From contig JAFTIA010000065.1 in the NCBI GenBank assembly GCA_017457105.1, positions 1 through 64,000 of the forward strand: DNA of 64,000 bases, in the 5' to 3' direction. Positions 35,101 through 43,247 of this stretch are shown piece by piece. Every line of letters starts with the position of its first letter. Position 1 is the first letter of the stretch. Made by a program: the position numbers and the translations under genes. This stretch comes from Lentisphaeria bacterium. GTDB lineage: Bacteria > Verrucomicrobiota > Lentisphaeria > Victivallales > Victivallaceae. The notes beneath the pieces are model-generated. The model worked only from the letters and a program-made list of their open reading frames with translations. It had not been told where the DNA came from and made no database searches.

Positions 35101-36172
35101 AACCATCTGGCGCAGCAAAGCCATCACCGTCAACGGCAAGCCCTGGACCATTCTTTCCGGGAAAAATCAGCTGACCGTACTGGATGAAAATCTGCGGACC
35201 GTTCTGCAGAAAAAACTGGCAGCCGATATTGGTGATACCGCTTATCAGGCATCCAAAAACCGGATCATCGTGGGCTGCAAAGATGAAAAGGTCATTGCGT
35301 TGGACATGACAGGGAAAGTTCTGTGGAATTTCACCTCCGAAATGCACCCGCAGCTCCTGAAATTCGGCCCCTACTGGCACAAGAGCGCCATTCCGGGGAT
35401 CCGTTCCCTTCTGGTGGCAAGCTGGCCGGACGGCAGGGAGGAAATCTTTATCGGCAGCGAAGGCACCTTGGAAATTCTGGATGCTGACGGCAAATTCCTG
35501 GACCGGAAATATTTGCAGTACGGCCCGGTGTCCAGCTTGATCATGCAGAAATCTCCGGCACGGCTGTGGTGTCTGCGCCGCACCGGCGGCGGTCCGGCTG
35601 GCTTCATCCTTACGCCGGATAAAACGATCAAAAATGTGCAGATGACCCAGGATGCCCAGAAAATTTATATGGGCAGTTTCGGGTTCAGCGGCGTGGGCAA
35701 GCGTTATCTGATCCCGGTGGGGGACAAGTTGTACGGCGATTTCTCCGGCACCCAAAACCGTGTTATGCTGTGGGATAACAGCGGCAAAGTCCTTGCCCAT
35801 GTCAATCTTGGCACAGACTCCGGAGCCAACAGTGAACCTTTTGGCAAGGATTTGAAGAGTGCGGATCATATCCGGCTTCTGGCGGTGCTGGATGACGGAA
35901 CAGTGACCGCCCTCACCCGCCGGGAAAGGGCGTATTTCTGGACGCCGGATCTGAAGCTGAAAAATATGGTGATCCTGCCGGGGATACCTGAATGCGGCGC
36001 AACGGACGGTAAAAATGTATTTGCCGGGTTTGCGGATGGCGTGATCCTGAAAATCGAAGAAAACGGCACGATCTCCACGGTCGGCAAACTCCCGGGAGCC
36101 ATCCGGATCCTCCACTGGCGCAACGGCAGGATCCTTGCCGGAGATGCGGCCGGAAACGTGGCAATCTGGTAA
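32171..36172 (+). CDS. Very large secreted polysaccharide-active protein with C-terminal beta-propeller
   Basis: This 1333-residue protein starts with a signal peptide (1-19). Residues about 20-205 look like a carbohydrate-binding beta sandwich (NLIPNGDMKQNSGW is a common start for such modules). Residues about 220-380 resemble the non-catalytic alpha/beta domain found before some glycosidases. Residues about 400-900 are Trp/Tyr-rich and helical then beta, as in polysaccharide lyase or heparinase-like folds. The C-terminal 300 residues show propeller-like strands (GKVLWNF, GDKLYG). Catalytic residues cannot be named. A clear terminator follows. The ATG at 32171 has AGGGG before it. Confidence 0.75.
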   Translation: MKIRSLWLLAVLCLPVLHAENLIPNGDMKQNSGWKIWGSAPPQKEIRAKILSYPNAGANGERGLQIHDICNDHNPYLINFVRMAPVQKGQKYILKFQALADAGQVFQVVLQGEIAKTADRPGKYLGGPAKTFTGSGKWQEYSAVFNNIPAKVDKLGVCFSPFVMTSDTTRTGKLLLADVSLELDTTPPPVDPRTLFGKLQITPRDLYIDTDLVKNGTAAVTIVGNKNLARILVNAIKTKTGVTIPVADKDPGKGHVITIGNRDRNDFVCSLYNWHYTLLDAKYPGKGGYEVRSLHNPFGNKRNFILCGGSDAAGDKMAVERLAAKIKALPNGKSLTLGYIADVKLDPAYVVPEDAKDVKLWEQSIGYGNKGYFGWNSLSKNLALFYVTGKKHYADEFLRLAFPKDKATEQELFKRDGEAYKDDFSDPIKSVYHYCGIMMILYWDLVEESPVWTEADRKKVNEAFYRQLHYTLTKKDYTNPYRFADTKVKLGIDRHLDWEGVGLYAVARYFDNHFPCPEAKEAFRLVRNFMDPRFEDLCYGTTSRFWAHSNMEPDFFYAVLAGDRKYINNFAVKEYARNLLITTNWENRPDKSSRDGNWSSSPLCGIMQLAYLTQDDAFVKIMENLPLDKNCFRLGQSFYPAKPYGRNSADEANGRWEAYLGAPWKLTPAPTFPVEYAKNVMSYHDTTDDTGDFWFYDTSYALGLREIARTLAIYRLRIDGIPVLNGHGNTMRLYADGTSVAPQPYYAKILNYGVSGPFVYAEALVPKCDDFDWKRTAILRKRQYMILIDELTPLRDLKTGEFYNDFIRPFGQGHFWKALPATNEHQLSLSHDGRSRKYIFSTTAETRQITEPLPWTTSPMTLRMCGHKADWPKGQTMKFVTIIRPGDALAVPSTAQEGDTAALALPEPAIFRWTADGMELVTQDGKLVSAPGNWIYSAGAQVPVETIQNMLKNRNVTVPAKEAVTAPAPAKMVNAAQTIWRSKAITVNGKPWTILSGKNQLTVLDENLRTVLQKKLAADIGDTAYQASKNRIIVGCKDEKVIALDMTGKVLWNFTSEMHPQLLKFGPYWHKSAIPGIRSLLVASWPDGREEIFIGSEGTLEILDADGKFLDRKYLQYGPVSSLIMQKSPARLWCLRRTGGGPAGFILTPDKTIKNVQMTQDAQKIYMGSFGFSGVGKRYLIPVGDKLYGDFSGTQNRVMLWDNSGKVLAHVNLGTDSGANSEPFGKDLKSADHIRLLAVLDDGTVTALTRRERAYFWTPDLKLKNMVILPGIPECGATDGKNVFAGFADGVILKIEENGTISTVGKLPGAIRILHWRNGRILAGDAAGNVAIW

Positions 36173-36189
36173 AATACCGTTTTTCTCAA

Positions 36190-36221
36190 GGCTCCTTCCT
36201 GTTGGAGGAGTCTTTTTTTTT
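36190..36221 (+). terminator. Rho-independent terminator
   Basis: GGCTCCTTCC pairs with GGAGGAGTC (one T bulged) and is followed by a long run of T from 36212. It ends the transcript of the 1333-residue protein, 18 bases after its stop codon. Confidence 0.8.
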
Positions 36222-36253
36222 GCACAAAATATGCATATCGGAATAAAAATCTC

Positions 36254-36282
36254 TTGACAAAAGAGGACTTTGGAAGTCTATT
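36254..36282 (+). promoter_or_regulatory. Promoter of the AraC-family gene
   Basis: TTGACA (36254-36259) and TCTATT (36277-36282) are 17 bases apart, immediately after the terminator. The GGAG ribosome site of the gene lies at about 36289. Confidence 0.7.
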
Positions 36283-36299
36283 TTCTACGGAGAAAAACC

Positions 36300-37130
36300 A
36301 TGAAATATTTTGACGACCTGACCATTGTCCTTGCCGGAGGGCTGGAACAAAATCAATACAGCATGAACACCCATCCCACCTATTGCGGGATACAGTTTGT
36401 CCTGTCCGGTAAAGTCCGTCTGCAAATTGATCACGGCAAAGTATATCACCTGACCGGTCCTGTGGCGTTTCTGACTCATCCGGACCATTTTTATTACTAT
36501 ACCAATGAACAGGGAAGCCCGCCGCGGCATCACCTGTGGTGCTGTTTTTACGGGGAGAGAGTCCGGAGATTTACCGAAGGCGGCCTTTTCCCCGTCCATG
36601 AACTTCCCCGCATCACCGTTCCTGCGGATGCGGAAGCTTTTGAGTTCAAATTCCGGAAATTGATCCATTTGGCAAACACGCCTTACGCACACGATTACGC
36701 CGTTCTTCTTTTGGAAAACATCCTTCTGGAAATGTCCAACCCACGGCCCCGGCCGCACGAAGATGTGCCGTTCCGGGAATATTTCCGCAATCTTTACAGC
36801 AATATCACCAATACCCCCTGCAAAGAATGGGACTTTCAGGCGGAAGCAGCTGATCTCTGTATCAGTTTAAACTATTTCAACCGGCTTTTCCGGCAGTTCT
36901 GCCATACCAGTCCCCGTAAAGCCGTTCTGGATGCCCGGCTGCATGATGCGGCGGAACTCCTTTTGAACACCCATTGCACCATTGCCGAAACTGCCCGTCA
37001 TGCCGGATTCAACAATGCCTTTTATTTTTCACGGCTTTTCAAAACCCGCTACCACATGTCCCCGGAACATTACCGGAAAGAGTTTGCGGGGGAGGAACAT
37101 CCTGCACCAAATGTGCATGATTTTGCATAA
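36300..37130 (+). CDS. AraC-family transcriptional regulator
   Basis: This 276-residue protein has an N-terminal cupin-like sensing domain (residues about 15-130) and a C-terminal double helix-turn-helix with the ADLCISLNYFNRLFRQF and TIAETARHAGFNNAFYFSRLFK segments typical of AraC/XylS proteins. It probably activates the neighbouring Gfo/Idh gene or the flanking polysaccharide genes in response to a sugar. The ATG at 36300 follows GGAG. The gene stands between two very large secreted carbohydrate-active proteins. Confidence 0.92.
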   Translation: MKYFDDLTIVLAGGLEQNQYSMNTHPTYCGIQFVLSGKVRLQIDHGKVYHLTGPVAFLTHPDHFYYYTNEQGSPPRHHLWCCFYGERVRRFTEGGLFPVHELPRITVPADAEAFEFKFRKLIHLANTPYAHDYAVLLLENILLEMSNPRPRPHEDVPFREYFRNLYSNITNTPCKEWDFQAEAADLCISLNYFNRLFRQFCHTSPRKAVLDARLHDAAELLLNTHCTIAETARHAGFNNAFYFSRLFKTRYHMSPEHYRKEFAGEEHPAPNVHDFA

Positions 37131-37198
37131 AAAAGCTATGGCATTCTGCCGGATATCTTGTATAGTACCGGAAGAAAATCATTGAACAGGAGGAAAAA

Positions 37199-38224
37199 AT
37201 GATCCGTTACGGTATTATCGGCACCGGCCGCATGGGAAAAAATCACGCAGGAGTGATTGCAGAGATCCCGGAAGCTCAAGTTACTGCTGCTTATGACATC
37301 GATCCGGCGGCACTGGACATGTTCTGCAGTGAATATCAGGCGACCAAGTGCAGTTCTGCCCGGGAACTCGCCGCCCACCCGGAAGTGGATTGCGTGATCA
37401 TCACCAGTCCCACCTATTGTCATCAGGAAGGGTTGGAGGCGGCAGTGGCGGCAAACAAGCCCATTTTCTGCGAAAAAGCCTTATGCCGGACCGCAGAAGC
37501 GGCAAAGGAGATCACAGGACTGCGGAAGAATTATCCCAAACTTTTTACAGTGGGTTTTGTCCGCCGCCATATGCCCAAATCGGTTCTGGTGAAAAAACTT
37601 CTTGCCGAGGGATTGATCGGACAAGTCCGCTTCTGCAATGTGGAACTCCCTCTGGGGCTTTTCCGCAGGATGCCCGGCGACTGGTTTGCAGATTTTCAAC
37701 TTTCCGGCGGCGTTATGGTAGATATGCTGGCACATCATGTGGACCTTGCCAACTGGTTTTTCGGGGATGCCAAAACCGTTTACGCCCAGGGGGTGATGCT
37801 GGATCCGGCACAGCCCAGACCCGCAGACTACACTTCCGCTATCATGACCTACGAAAACAATGTGATTTGCAATATGACCTGTACCTGGGCAAGATCCGGC
37901 CGCACCGGGGAATTGATGGAGATCTACGGCGATAAGGGCTATCTTGCCATCACCGGCGAAGATCAGGTAACTTATTGCCCGCTGGAAGGCGAATCCGTCA
38001 AACTGGATCCGGAAACGGAACTCGGCAAAAAAAATGCGGCAGTAGAAAAAGATTTGAACGAAGTCAATTTCGGCAACAGTTTCCAGCTGGAATTCCAGCA
38101 TCTGACCGATGCGCTGAACGGGAAGGATGCCGCACTTCCCTCACTGCAGGATGCCCTGAACAGTTTGAAAATCAGCCTTGCCATGATCGACTCTGCAAAG
38201 ACCGGCAAGGTCATCACGCTCTGA
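37199..38224 (+). CDS. Gfo/Idh/MocA family oxidoreductase, inositol dehydrogenase-like
   Basis: This 341-residue dehydrogenase has the Rossmann fold IIGTGRMGKNHA, the EKALCRT variant of the EKP motif and AHHVDLANWFF, which contains the general-base His/Asp region. It resembles inositol 2-dehydrogenase (IolG). AGGAGG is placed before the ATG. It follows the AraC-family gene by 68 bases and ends at a strong terminator. Substrate is unproved. The EKP Pro is replaced by Ala. Confidence 0.9.
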   Translation: MIRYGIIGTGRMGKNHAGVIAEIPEAQVTAAYDIDPAALDMFCSEYQATKCSSARELAAHPEVDCVIITSPTYCHQEGLEAAVAANKPIFCEKALCRTAEAAKEITGLRKNYPKLFTVGFVRRHMPKSVLVKKLLAEGLIGQVRFCNVELPLGLFRRMPGDWFADFQLSGGVMVDMLAHHVDLANWFFGDAKTVYAQGVMLDPAQPRPADYTSAIMTYENNVICNMTCTWARSGRTGELMEIYGDKGYLAITGEDQVTYCPLEGESVKLDPETELGKKNAAVEKDLNEVNFGNSFQLEFQHLTDALNGKDAALPSLQDALNSLKISLAMIDSAKTGKVITL

Positions 38225-38245
38225 CAGAAAAAACAACGGCTCCTT

Positions 38246-38286
38246 CAGCGGCACCTGCTCTCCCGGCAGAGTGCCGCTGTTTTTTT
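38246..38286 (+). terminator. Rho-independent terminator
   Basis: CAGCGGCAC pairs with GTGCCGCTG (38246-38254 with 38271-38279), and seven T follow from 38280. It ends the AraC and Gfo/Idh transcript. Confidence 0.9.
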
Positions 38287-38300
38287 GCAGCCCTTTTCCC

Positions 38301-38329
38301 TTGACAAAAAAATCTTCCGGTGCTACATT
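38301..38329 (+). promoter_or_regulatory. Promoter of the heparinase-like gene
   Basis: TTGACA (38301-38306) and TACATT (38324-38329) are 17 bases apart, directly after the terminator. A two-codon open frame ATG ACA TGA (38381-38389) overlaps the true start codon at 38386. Confidence 0.8.
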
Positions 38330-38385
38330 CCCGGCATGTATTTTTTGCAATATTTCCAATACCCTGAACAAGAAAGGCCCATGAC

Positions 38386-41300
38386 ATGAAAAAACTGCTT
38401 ACCCTTTTGCTTTTGGCGGCAACCTTCCTGCTTTCTGCCGCTCCGCAGAAACTCAAACAATTCCGGCTGCAGCTGGATCCCAAACAGGATACATACATTA
38501 TTACCCCCAAACAATCCGGGGTTTTCTGGATCGTTTCCAGTACAAAAGCAAAAATCCCGGTGGGGATACAGCACTTTGCTACCATGAAATGGGATGGACA
38601 GCTGCCCATGTACCGCCGCCTGCTGCAATCCAATCAGGTGCAGAAAGATATGCCCCTGGACCGGATCATTTTTCAAGCGGGGAAAAAGCGCACCCTTAAA
38701 ATCACTTACGATCAAAGCATCTCCGAAATCTCCCGGCTGACCTTTACGCCGGATGTTCCCGTAAAAGTTCCTGCGGATGCACAAAACTATGTCCCTCCCA
38801 TCAAGCCCCCTGCCCGTCACCCCAGAGTGCTGGTCAATCCGGCAGTTCTTGCCCAAATCAAAAAAAACCTCACCAAAGAAGAAAATCTTCCCGCATGGAA
38901 ACTGGTGCAGAAAACAGCCTTGCAGCCTTTTAAACTCAAGATCCACCCTGAAAAAGAACTGCAGTTCAACGGAAGAGTCGTCCAGGCAACGACTCAAAAA
39001 GCGTTTTATTATCTTATGACCGGCGATGCCGGAATCGGCAGGGAAGCCATTGACCTGATCTGCAAATATATGCAGAATGTGGCTTTCGGCAACGGTCAGG
39101 ATATTTGCCGCAAAGTGGGGGAAAGCATCTACGCCGCCGCTCTTGTGTATGACTGGTGCTATCCCCTGCTTTCCCGCAAGGAAAAAGATCTGCTCCGGGA
39201 ACGGATGCTCTATTTTGCCGCAGAAATGGAAACCGGCTGGCCCGCTTTCCGCCAGTCCGCCGCCAGCGGTCATGGCAACGAAGCACAAATCTGCCGGGAT
39301 CAGCTCGCTATGGCGATCGCCATTTATGATGAAGATAAAGTGCCCTATCAGTATATCAGTTACCAGATGTTTGAAAATCTGAAAGACATCAAAACCTTCC
39401 TCTATCAGAGCGGCCGTCACGATCAGGGGACCGGCTACGGCGTTTACCGTTCCAACTGGGACTTTTTTGCCACGCTCCAGCACAAACGCACCTTCGGCTA
39501 TGACCTGCTTCCCCAAGAGATCAACAACAGTCCTTATTACTGGTACTATCAGCGGCTGCCGGACGGCAGATTCATGGTGGAAGGGGATGCCAACTGGGCA
39601 TGGGCTCCCGATTATGCAGCAATCTCCAACCAGCTTCTGCATTCAGCCGTTGCGCTGTATCGGGATCCGGAATTGAAGATGGAACTCAAGCGCAGCGGCT
39701 GGAATTATTATAAATCTGATCCGGTCTTTTTCCTGCTGACCAATGATCCAGACTTGAAAGCGGTGGATCGCCGGAACGACATGCCGCTTGCCAAACATTA
39801 CCGTTCCCCCCTGCCGGGGCTTTCGGTGCGTACCGGGTGGAACTTTACGCCGGTAGCAGATGATGCGGTGATCACCATGAACGGTGTGGAATATCACTTC
39901 CGCAACCATCAGCATCTGGATCTGGGCGCATTCCAAATCTATTACCGGGGCAATCTGGTTTCCGATCTGGGGCAGTACCGGATCTACGGCGTTCCCTACG
40001 ACTACAATCTGGCAAAATCCTCTGCCTTGCACTCCCTGATGCGGTTCCACGATCCGGATCAGAAAAAGTGGTCCCAGAACGGCAAAATCACCGTCAATTC
40101 CGGCGGTCAGGATGTCCAAGGCTGGGGCGTGCCCAACAACTTCAAACAGTTAAAGGCCAAAGAAGCCATCTGGAAAATCGGCGAAACGCCCCGCTCCGGC
40201 TCCGGCCCGGATGCGGCAAGACCGGTCTATTCCTTTATGGAAAGCGACCTCTCCAAACTTTACAGCGGCAGGGTCAAAAATTACACCCGCACCTTCGTTT
40301 TTCTGAATCAGGGAAACAACAACCGTCCGGGAACATTGCTTATCCTTGACCGTTTTGAAACAGCCAAGCCCTCTGTAAAACCCATTTTCCAGCTGACCAC
40401 CATCCCCAAACCGGAATGGCAGAACGGCACCCTCACCGTCCGCACCAACCAATACGGAAAACTGGGGCAGCTCACGCTGAATCCCCTTGTCCCCGCCCGT
40501 GTGGAGGCAAAGATCCTGACGGAAAAAGCGGCGCATACCTTTGACAATGTTTACATCCCCGCCCGCAATCCCCACCGGCCGGAAGCCAAAGGTTCCCGCA
40601 CAGAATTGACGGGATCAGGCAATGTTTATTTGAATGCCATCCAGCTGCATGACGGCAATCTTGCCGCTCTTCCGGTCAGCGTTGCCGAAAAGGGAGGCCG
40701 TTACACGGTGGATTTGAATATGGCCGCAGAAAAAGATGCCGTCTGCGGCGGCTATCTGGTCAATCTTGGCAATACAAACATTCTTACGGACAAAGCGTTT
40801 ACGCTTACCGTCCCCCGGAACAATATGCGGGTACTGCTTCTTCAGCTTGCCCCCGGCATGTGGACGGTATCCGGCAAGGGCAGTATGGAAGTCAAAAAGG
40901 ATCAGGGAAGCCTCTTTGCAGTGCTGAACAAGGGAACTTACAAAATTTCTCCAGGCAAATCCGGTAAATCGCTGAAGGTCCCGGCGATCAAAGCCGTGCC
41001 AACGGCACCTTCCACGCCCAATCAACTCTGGATCGACGGAAAACTGGTTCCCGGAGTCACCACCACGCTTTTTAATAAACAGCTGATGATCCCTATGGCG
41101 GCACTCGTCAAACCCACAGGCGACAAACTTACCATCAAAAACAATGTGTTCACAGCCGTGCTGAAAAAGGGAGCAAACACCATTGAATGCAATGGTTTGC
41201 AGCTTCCGCTCCCCCGGAAACTGGACAATGATTTTTCCGTTCCTGTCACCGTTGCCGCCGCGTTGCTCTCCTGCAGAGTGGAAGCGGAAGATCTGACGAC

Positions 41301-41706
41301 CGGGCTTGCCATGCTTTCCCGGGAAAAGGACAGTGCGCCCGGCATCCTGCTGGTGACTGCCACGGAAAAAGTGGGGGATCTGCGGGCAATGCTTACCAAA
41401 CGCCAGGCCCAGTGGATCGCCCATGGGCGGAATACCAAAGCGGAGATTTTCTTTGCTGCCCCCCGGCAGCTTTCCGGCATGGTCTTTACCTGGCCCCACG
41501 GGGCGCGGCGCAGAGCCTTCTGGCGGGTGGATCTTTCCAGCGACGGCAAGACATTCGAAACGGTGTTTGACGGTGAATCGGAAGCCCGCCAGTTGGAATC
41601 CACCATCCGCTTCAAGCCCCGGAAAGTGAGGGTCATCAAGTTATATCTGAAAGGCAACAGCGAAAACACCTGGAACACCCTTGGCATGATCGACTTCCTC
41701 CAGTGA
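38386..41706 (+). CDS. Secreted heparinase II/III-like polysaccharide lyase
   Basis: This 1106-residue protein has a signal peptide (1-19), a beta-rich N-terminal part, an alpha/alpha toroid (about 150-420) and an anti-parallel beta-sandwich. The segment FRNHQHLDLGAFQIYY at about residues 504-519, followed by NLVSDLGQYR, matches the His-rich catalytic motif of heparinase II/III-like lyases, which cleave acidic polysaccharides by beta-elimination. The C-terminal 130 residues resemble a discoidin (F5/8 type C) carbohydrate-binding module. It probably acts outside the cytoplasm on a uronic-acid polymer. The AAAGG site lies 8 bases before the start. Confidence 0.8.
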   Translation: MKKLLTLLLLAATFLLSAAPQKLKQFRLQLDPKQDTYIITPKQSGVFWIVSSTKAKIPVGIQHFATMKWDGQLPMYRRLLQSNQVQKDMPLDRIIFQAGKKRTLKITYDQSISEISRLTFTPDVPVKVPADAQNYVPPIKPPARHPRVLVNPAVLAQIKKNLTKEENLPAWKLVQKTALQPFKLKIHPEKELQFNGRVVQATTQKAFYYLMTGDAGIGREAIDLICKYMQNVAFGNGQDICRKVGESIYAAALVYDWCYPLLSRKEKDLLRERMLYFAAEMETGWPAFRQSAASGHGNEAQICRDQLAMAIAIYDEDKVPYQYISYQMFENLKDIKTFLYQSGRHDQGTGYGVYRSNWDFFATLQHKRTFGYDLLPQEINNSPYYWYYQRLPDGRFMVEGDANWAWAPDYAAISNQLLHSAVALYRDPELKMELKRSGWNYYKSDPVFFLLTNDPDLKAVDRRNDMPLAKHYRSPLPGLSVRTGWNFTPVADDAVITMNGVEYHFRNHQHLDLGAFQIYYRGNLVSDLGQYRIYGVPYDYNLAKSSALHSLMRFHDPDQKKWSQNGKITVNSGGQDVQGWGVPNNFKQLKAKEAIWKIGETPRSGSGPDAARPVYSFMESDLSKLYSGRVKNYTRTFVFLNQGNNNRPGTLLILDRFETAKPSVKPIFQLTTIPKPEWQNGTLTVRTNQYGKLGQLTLNPLVPARVEAKILTEKAAHTFDNVYIPARNPHRPEAKGSRTELTGSGNVYLNAIQLHDGNLAALPVSVAEKGGRYTVDLNMAAEKDAVCGGYLVNLGNTNILTDKAFTLTVPRNNMRVLLLQLAPGMWTVSGKGSMEVKKDQGSLFAVLNKGTYKISPGKSGKSLKVPAIKAVPTAPSTPNQLWIDGKLVPGVTTTLFNKQLMIPMAALVKPTGDKLTIKNNVFTAVLKKGANTIECNGLQLPLPRKLDNDFSVPVTVAAALLSCRVEAEDLTTGLAMLSREKDSAPGILLVTATEKVGDLRAMLTKRQAQWIAHGRNTKAEIFFAAPRQLSGMVFTWPHGARRRAFWRVDLSSDGKTFETVFDGESEARQLESTIRFKPRKVRVIKLYLKGNSENTWNTLGMIDFLQ

Positions 41707-41761
41707 ATGGTACAGAATGCAAAGGCCCGGAAAGTTTTGAAAAAGTTGGAGGAAACTCAAA

Positions 41762-42328
41762 ATGAGCAATGACCAGGACTTTTTAACATCTCCCAATGGC
41801 GATGTTAAAACTTTGCTGACTTTCCGTAAAGCGCAGATTATTTATGATTTGACGTTTCATTTTGCACATACTTTCTTGAATAGAGGTGATCGCACGATCG
41901 ACCAGATGATCCAAGCTGCCCGCAGCGGCAAACAGAATATTGCCGAAGGCAGTGCCGCCGGAGCGACCTCAATGGAAACTGCAATAAAATTGACCAATGT
42001 TGCCAAAGCAAGTTTTCTGGAACTGCTTTTAGATTACGAAGATTTTCTGCGGGTCCGCAACTTCCGGCAATGGGAAAAAGATTCAGCGGAGGTCGCTTTT
42101 CTGCGAAAAAAATCGGTTGATAACTCGGTGCCTGATCAATGGTTCGTGGAGTTGGGAAAAAGCCGTCCTGCTGAAACTGTTGCCAATATGGTTATATGTT
42201 TTCTGCATCAGGAAGATTATTTATTGCAAGCTCAATTGAATGCTCTTGAGAAAAAATTTCTTGCTCTGGGCGGTTTCAAGGAACAAATGTTTTCGGCAAG
42301 GTTGAAAGAACGGAACAAAAACAACTGA
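41762..42328 (+). CDS. Four-helix-bundle protein (23S IVP / suffix-domain type)
   Basis: This 188-residue helical protein has the TFRKAQIIYDLTFHF, RGDRTIDQMIQAARSGKQNIAEG and HQEDYLLQAQL segments of the four-helix-bundle family related to 23S rRNA intervening-sequence proteins and its 'suffix domain' version. Function of these proteins is poorly known; they accompany variable DNA in many genomes. GGAGG lies before the ATG. The stop codon is the first codon of a 31-base inverted repeat. Base composition is AT-richer than the flanks. Confidence 0.82.
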   Translation: MSNDQDFLTSPNGDVKTLLTFRKAQIIYDLTFHFAHTFLNRGDRTIDQMIQAARSGKQNIAEGSAAGATSMETAIKLTNVAKASFLELLLDYEDFLRVRNFRQWEKDSAEVAFLRKKSVDNSVPDQWFVELGKSRPAETVANMVICFLHQEDYLLQAQLNALEKKFLALGGFKEQMFSARLKERNKNN

Positions 42329-42390
42329 GAAGACTGAGAAGACTAAGAAGACTGTAAATCAGTATTCATAGTATTCCCAGTATTCATAGT
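42324..42390 (+). repeat. Inverted array of 9-base repeats
   Basis: The left arm 42324-42354 is made of a 9-base repeat (GAGAAGACT-like, about three copies). The right arm 42360-42390 is a 9-base repeat (AGTATTCAT/CCC) in the opposite sense. The arms are 31 bases each, match at 24 of 31 positions by eye, and enclose a five-base loop. The mismatches recur at the same place in each unit. The left arm begins at the stop codon of the four-helix-bundle gene. Confidence 0.75.
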
Positions 42391-42405
42391 CGGAATAGAG
42401 GTGAA

Positions 42406-42557
42406 ATGAAAAGTATATTAAAATTGTTTTTGTGCTTTTTTTGCTCACGGGAATTTATTTAATGATTCAGCGGCAAAGGTGGCAAGGTATCGTTGTTGCA
42501 TTATTCAGCTTGATCGCATGGATTCAGCCTGGCTTCTTTTTCGTATGTCAGCAGTGA
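42406..42557 (+). pseudogene. Small membrane-protein gene with a frameshift in a T run
   Basis: The ATG at 42406 has GAGGTG before it and opens MKSILKLFLCFF, but the frame ends after 18 codons. A second frame continues the hydrophobic sequence (LLTGIYLMIQRQRWQGIVV) to the TGA at 42555. The two are joined by adding one T to the seven-T run at 42436-42442, giving about 51 residues with two membrane helices. It is therefore probably a frameshifted gene, or one read by slippage at the T run, or a sequencing slip. I do not recognise the family. Confidence 0.55.
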
Positions 42558-42566
42558 GGAAACTTT

Positions 42567-42881
42567 ATGATGGATACGCAGAAAAAATATAAATTGGCAT
42601 TGAGGATCTCTGGCTTACTGCCTTTGTTCCTTTTGTATTTTGCACTGGCAATTTCAGACAGTTCACATTTTTGCGGTAATTTGATCGGAGCAATTGCTTA
42701 CATTGCGATAATTCTTTTTGCCATAATTTTTTCTTTTTACCGGATAAAAGTCAATAAAGTAAAAGTATGGCGGGGAGTGCTTGAAGCGATTCTGATAATC
42801 CCGTTGTACTTGTTGCTTGTGTTGCTTTCATTGCTGTTTTTTGTGATATTATTCTGGACGTTTGGTTTTTGCTGGTTATAA
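42567..42881 (+). CDS. Small membrane protein of unknown function
   Basis: This 104-residue protein has three membrane helices (about 12-32, 40-58 and 72-100) separated by a basic loop (FYRIKVNKVKVWRG). No family is recognised. GGAAA lies before the ATG at 42567, and a second ATG follows at 42570. It lies ten bases after the damaged small gene and just ahead of the secreted protein. All three genes are much AT-richer than the surrounding DNA. Confidence 0.65.
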   Translation: MMDTQKKYKLALRISGLLPLFLLYFALAISDSSHFCGNLIGAIAYIAIILFAIIFSFYRIKVNKVKVWRGVLEAILIIPLYLLLVLLSLLFFVILFWTFGFCWL

Positions 42882-42897
42882 GGGACACAATAAAAAA

Positions 42898-43242
42898 ATG
42901 AAACATCTGTTTTTCGTTCTATTTTTGTTTTTGGGGATGTGCAAACTCTTTGCTGCAGAGTTTGATCCATCGGCTTGTCCGGATTTGACGGCAAAGATAT
43001 TTCAGGTCAATAAAGATTGGGCTGTCTTTTATGTTTCCGCAGATAGTTACAGCCACAGCGGAATGGGATTTCAATATTCCGCATTGCAATATCAGTTTTT
43101 CAAAAATAAGTATTACACGGTACTGCATTACGAAGATCAAGCGGAATCCTTTGAACTCCTGCTCTACGGAAATGGCTCCCATCACGATCTGGCAGAAAAA
43201 GCTAAACAACTCTATGAAGAAATTGAATTGTTTAACTCATGA
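42898..43242 (+). CDS. Small secreted protein of unknown function
   Basis: This 114-residue product has a signal peptide (about 1-19, ending LFAA), two Cys residues and a sequence rich in Phe/Tyr, and the C-terminal 20 residues are helical and acidic. No family is recognised. It begins 17 bases after the preceding stop with AGGGA as ribosome site. Directly after its stop comes a second inverted repeat array. A partner of the small membrane protein just upstream is plausible. Confidence 0.65.
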   Translation: MKHLFFVLFLFLGMCKLFAAEFDPSACPDLTAKIFQVNKDWAVFYVSADSYSHSGMGFQYSALQYQFFKNKYYTVLHYEDQAESFELLLYGNGSHHDLAEKAKQLYEEIELFNS

Positions 43243-43247
43243 AACCA

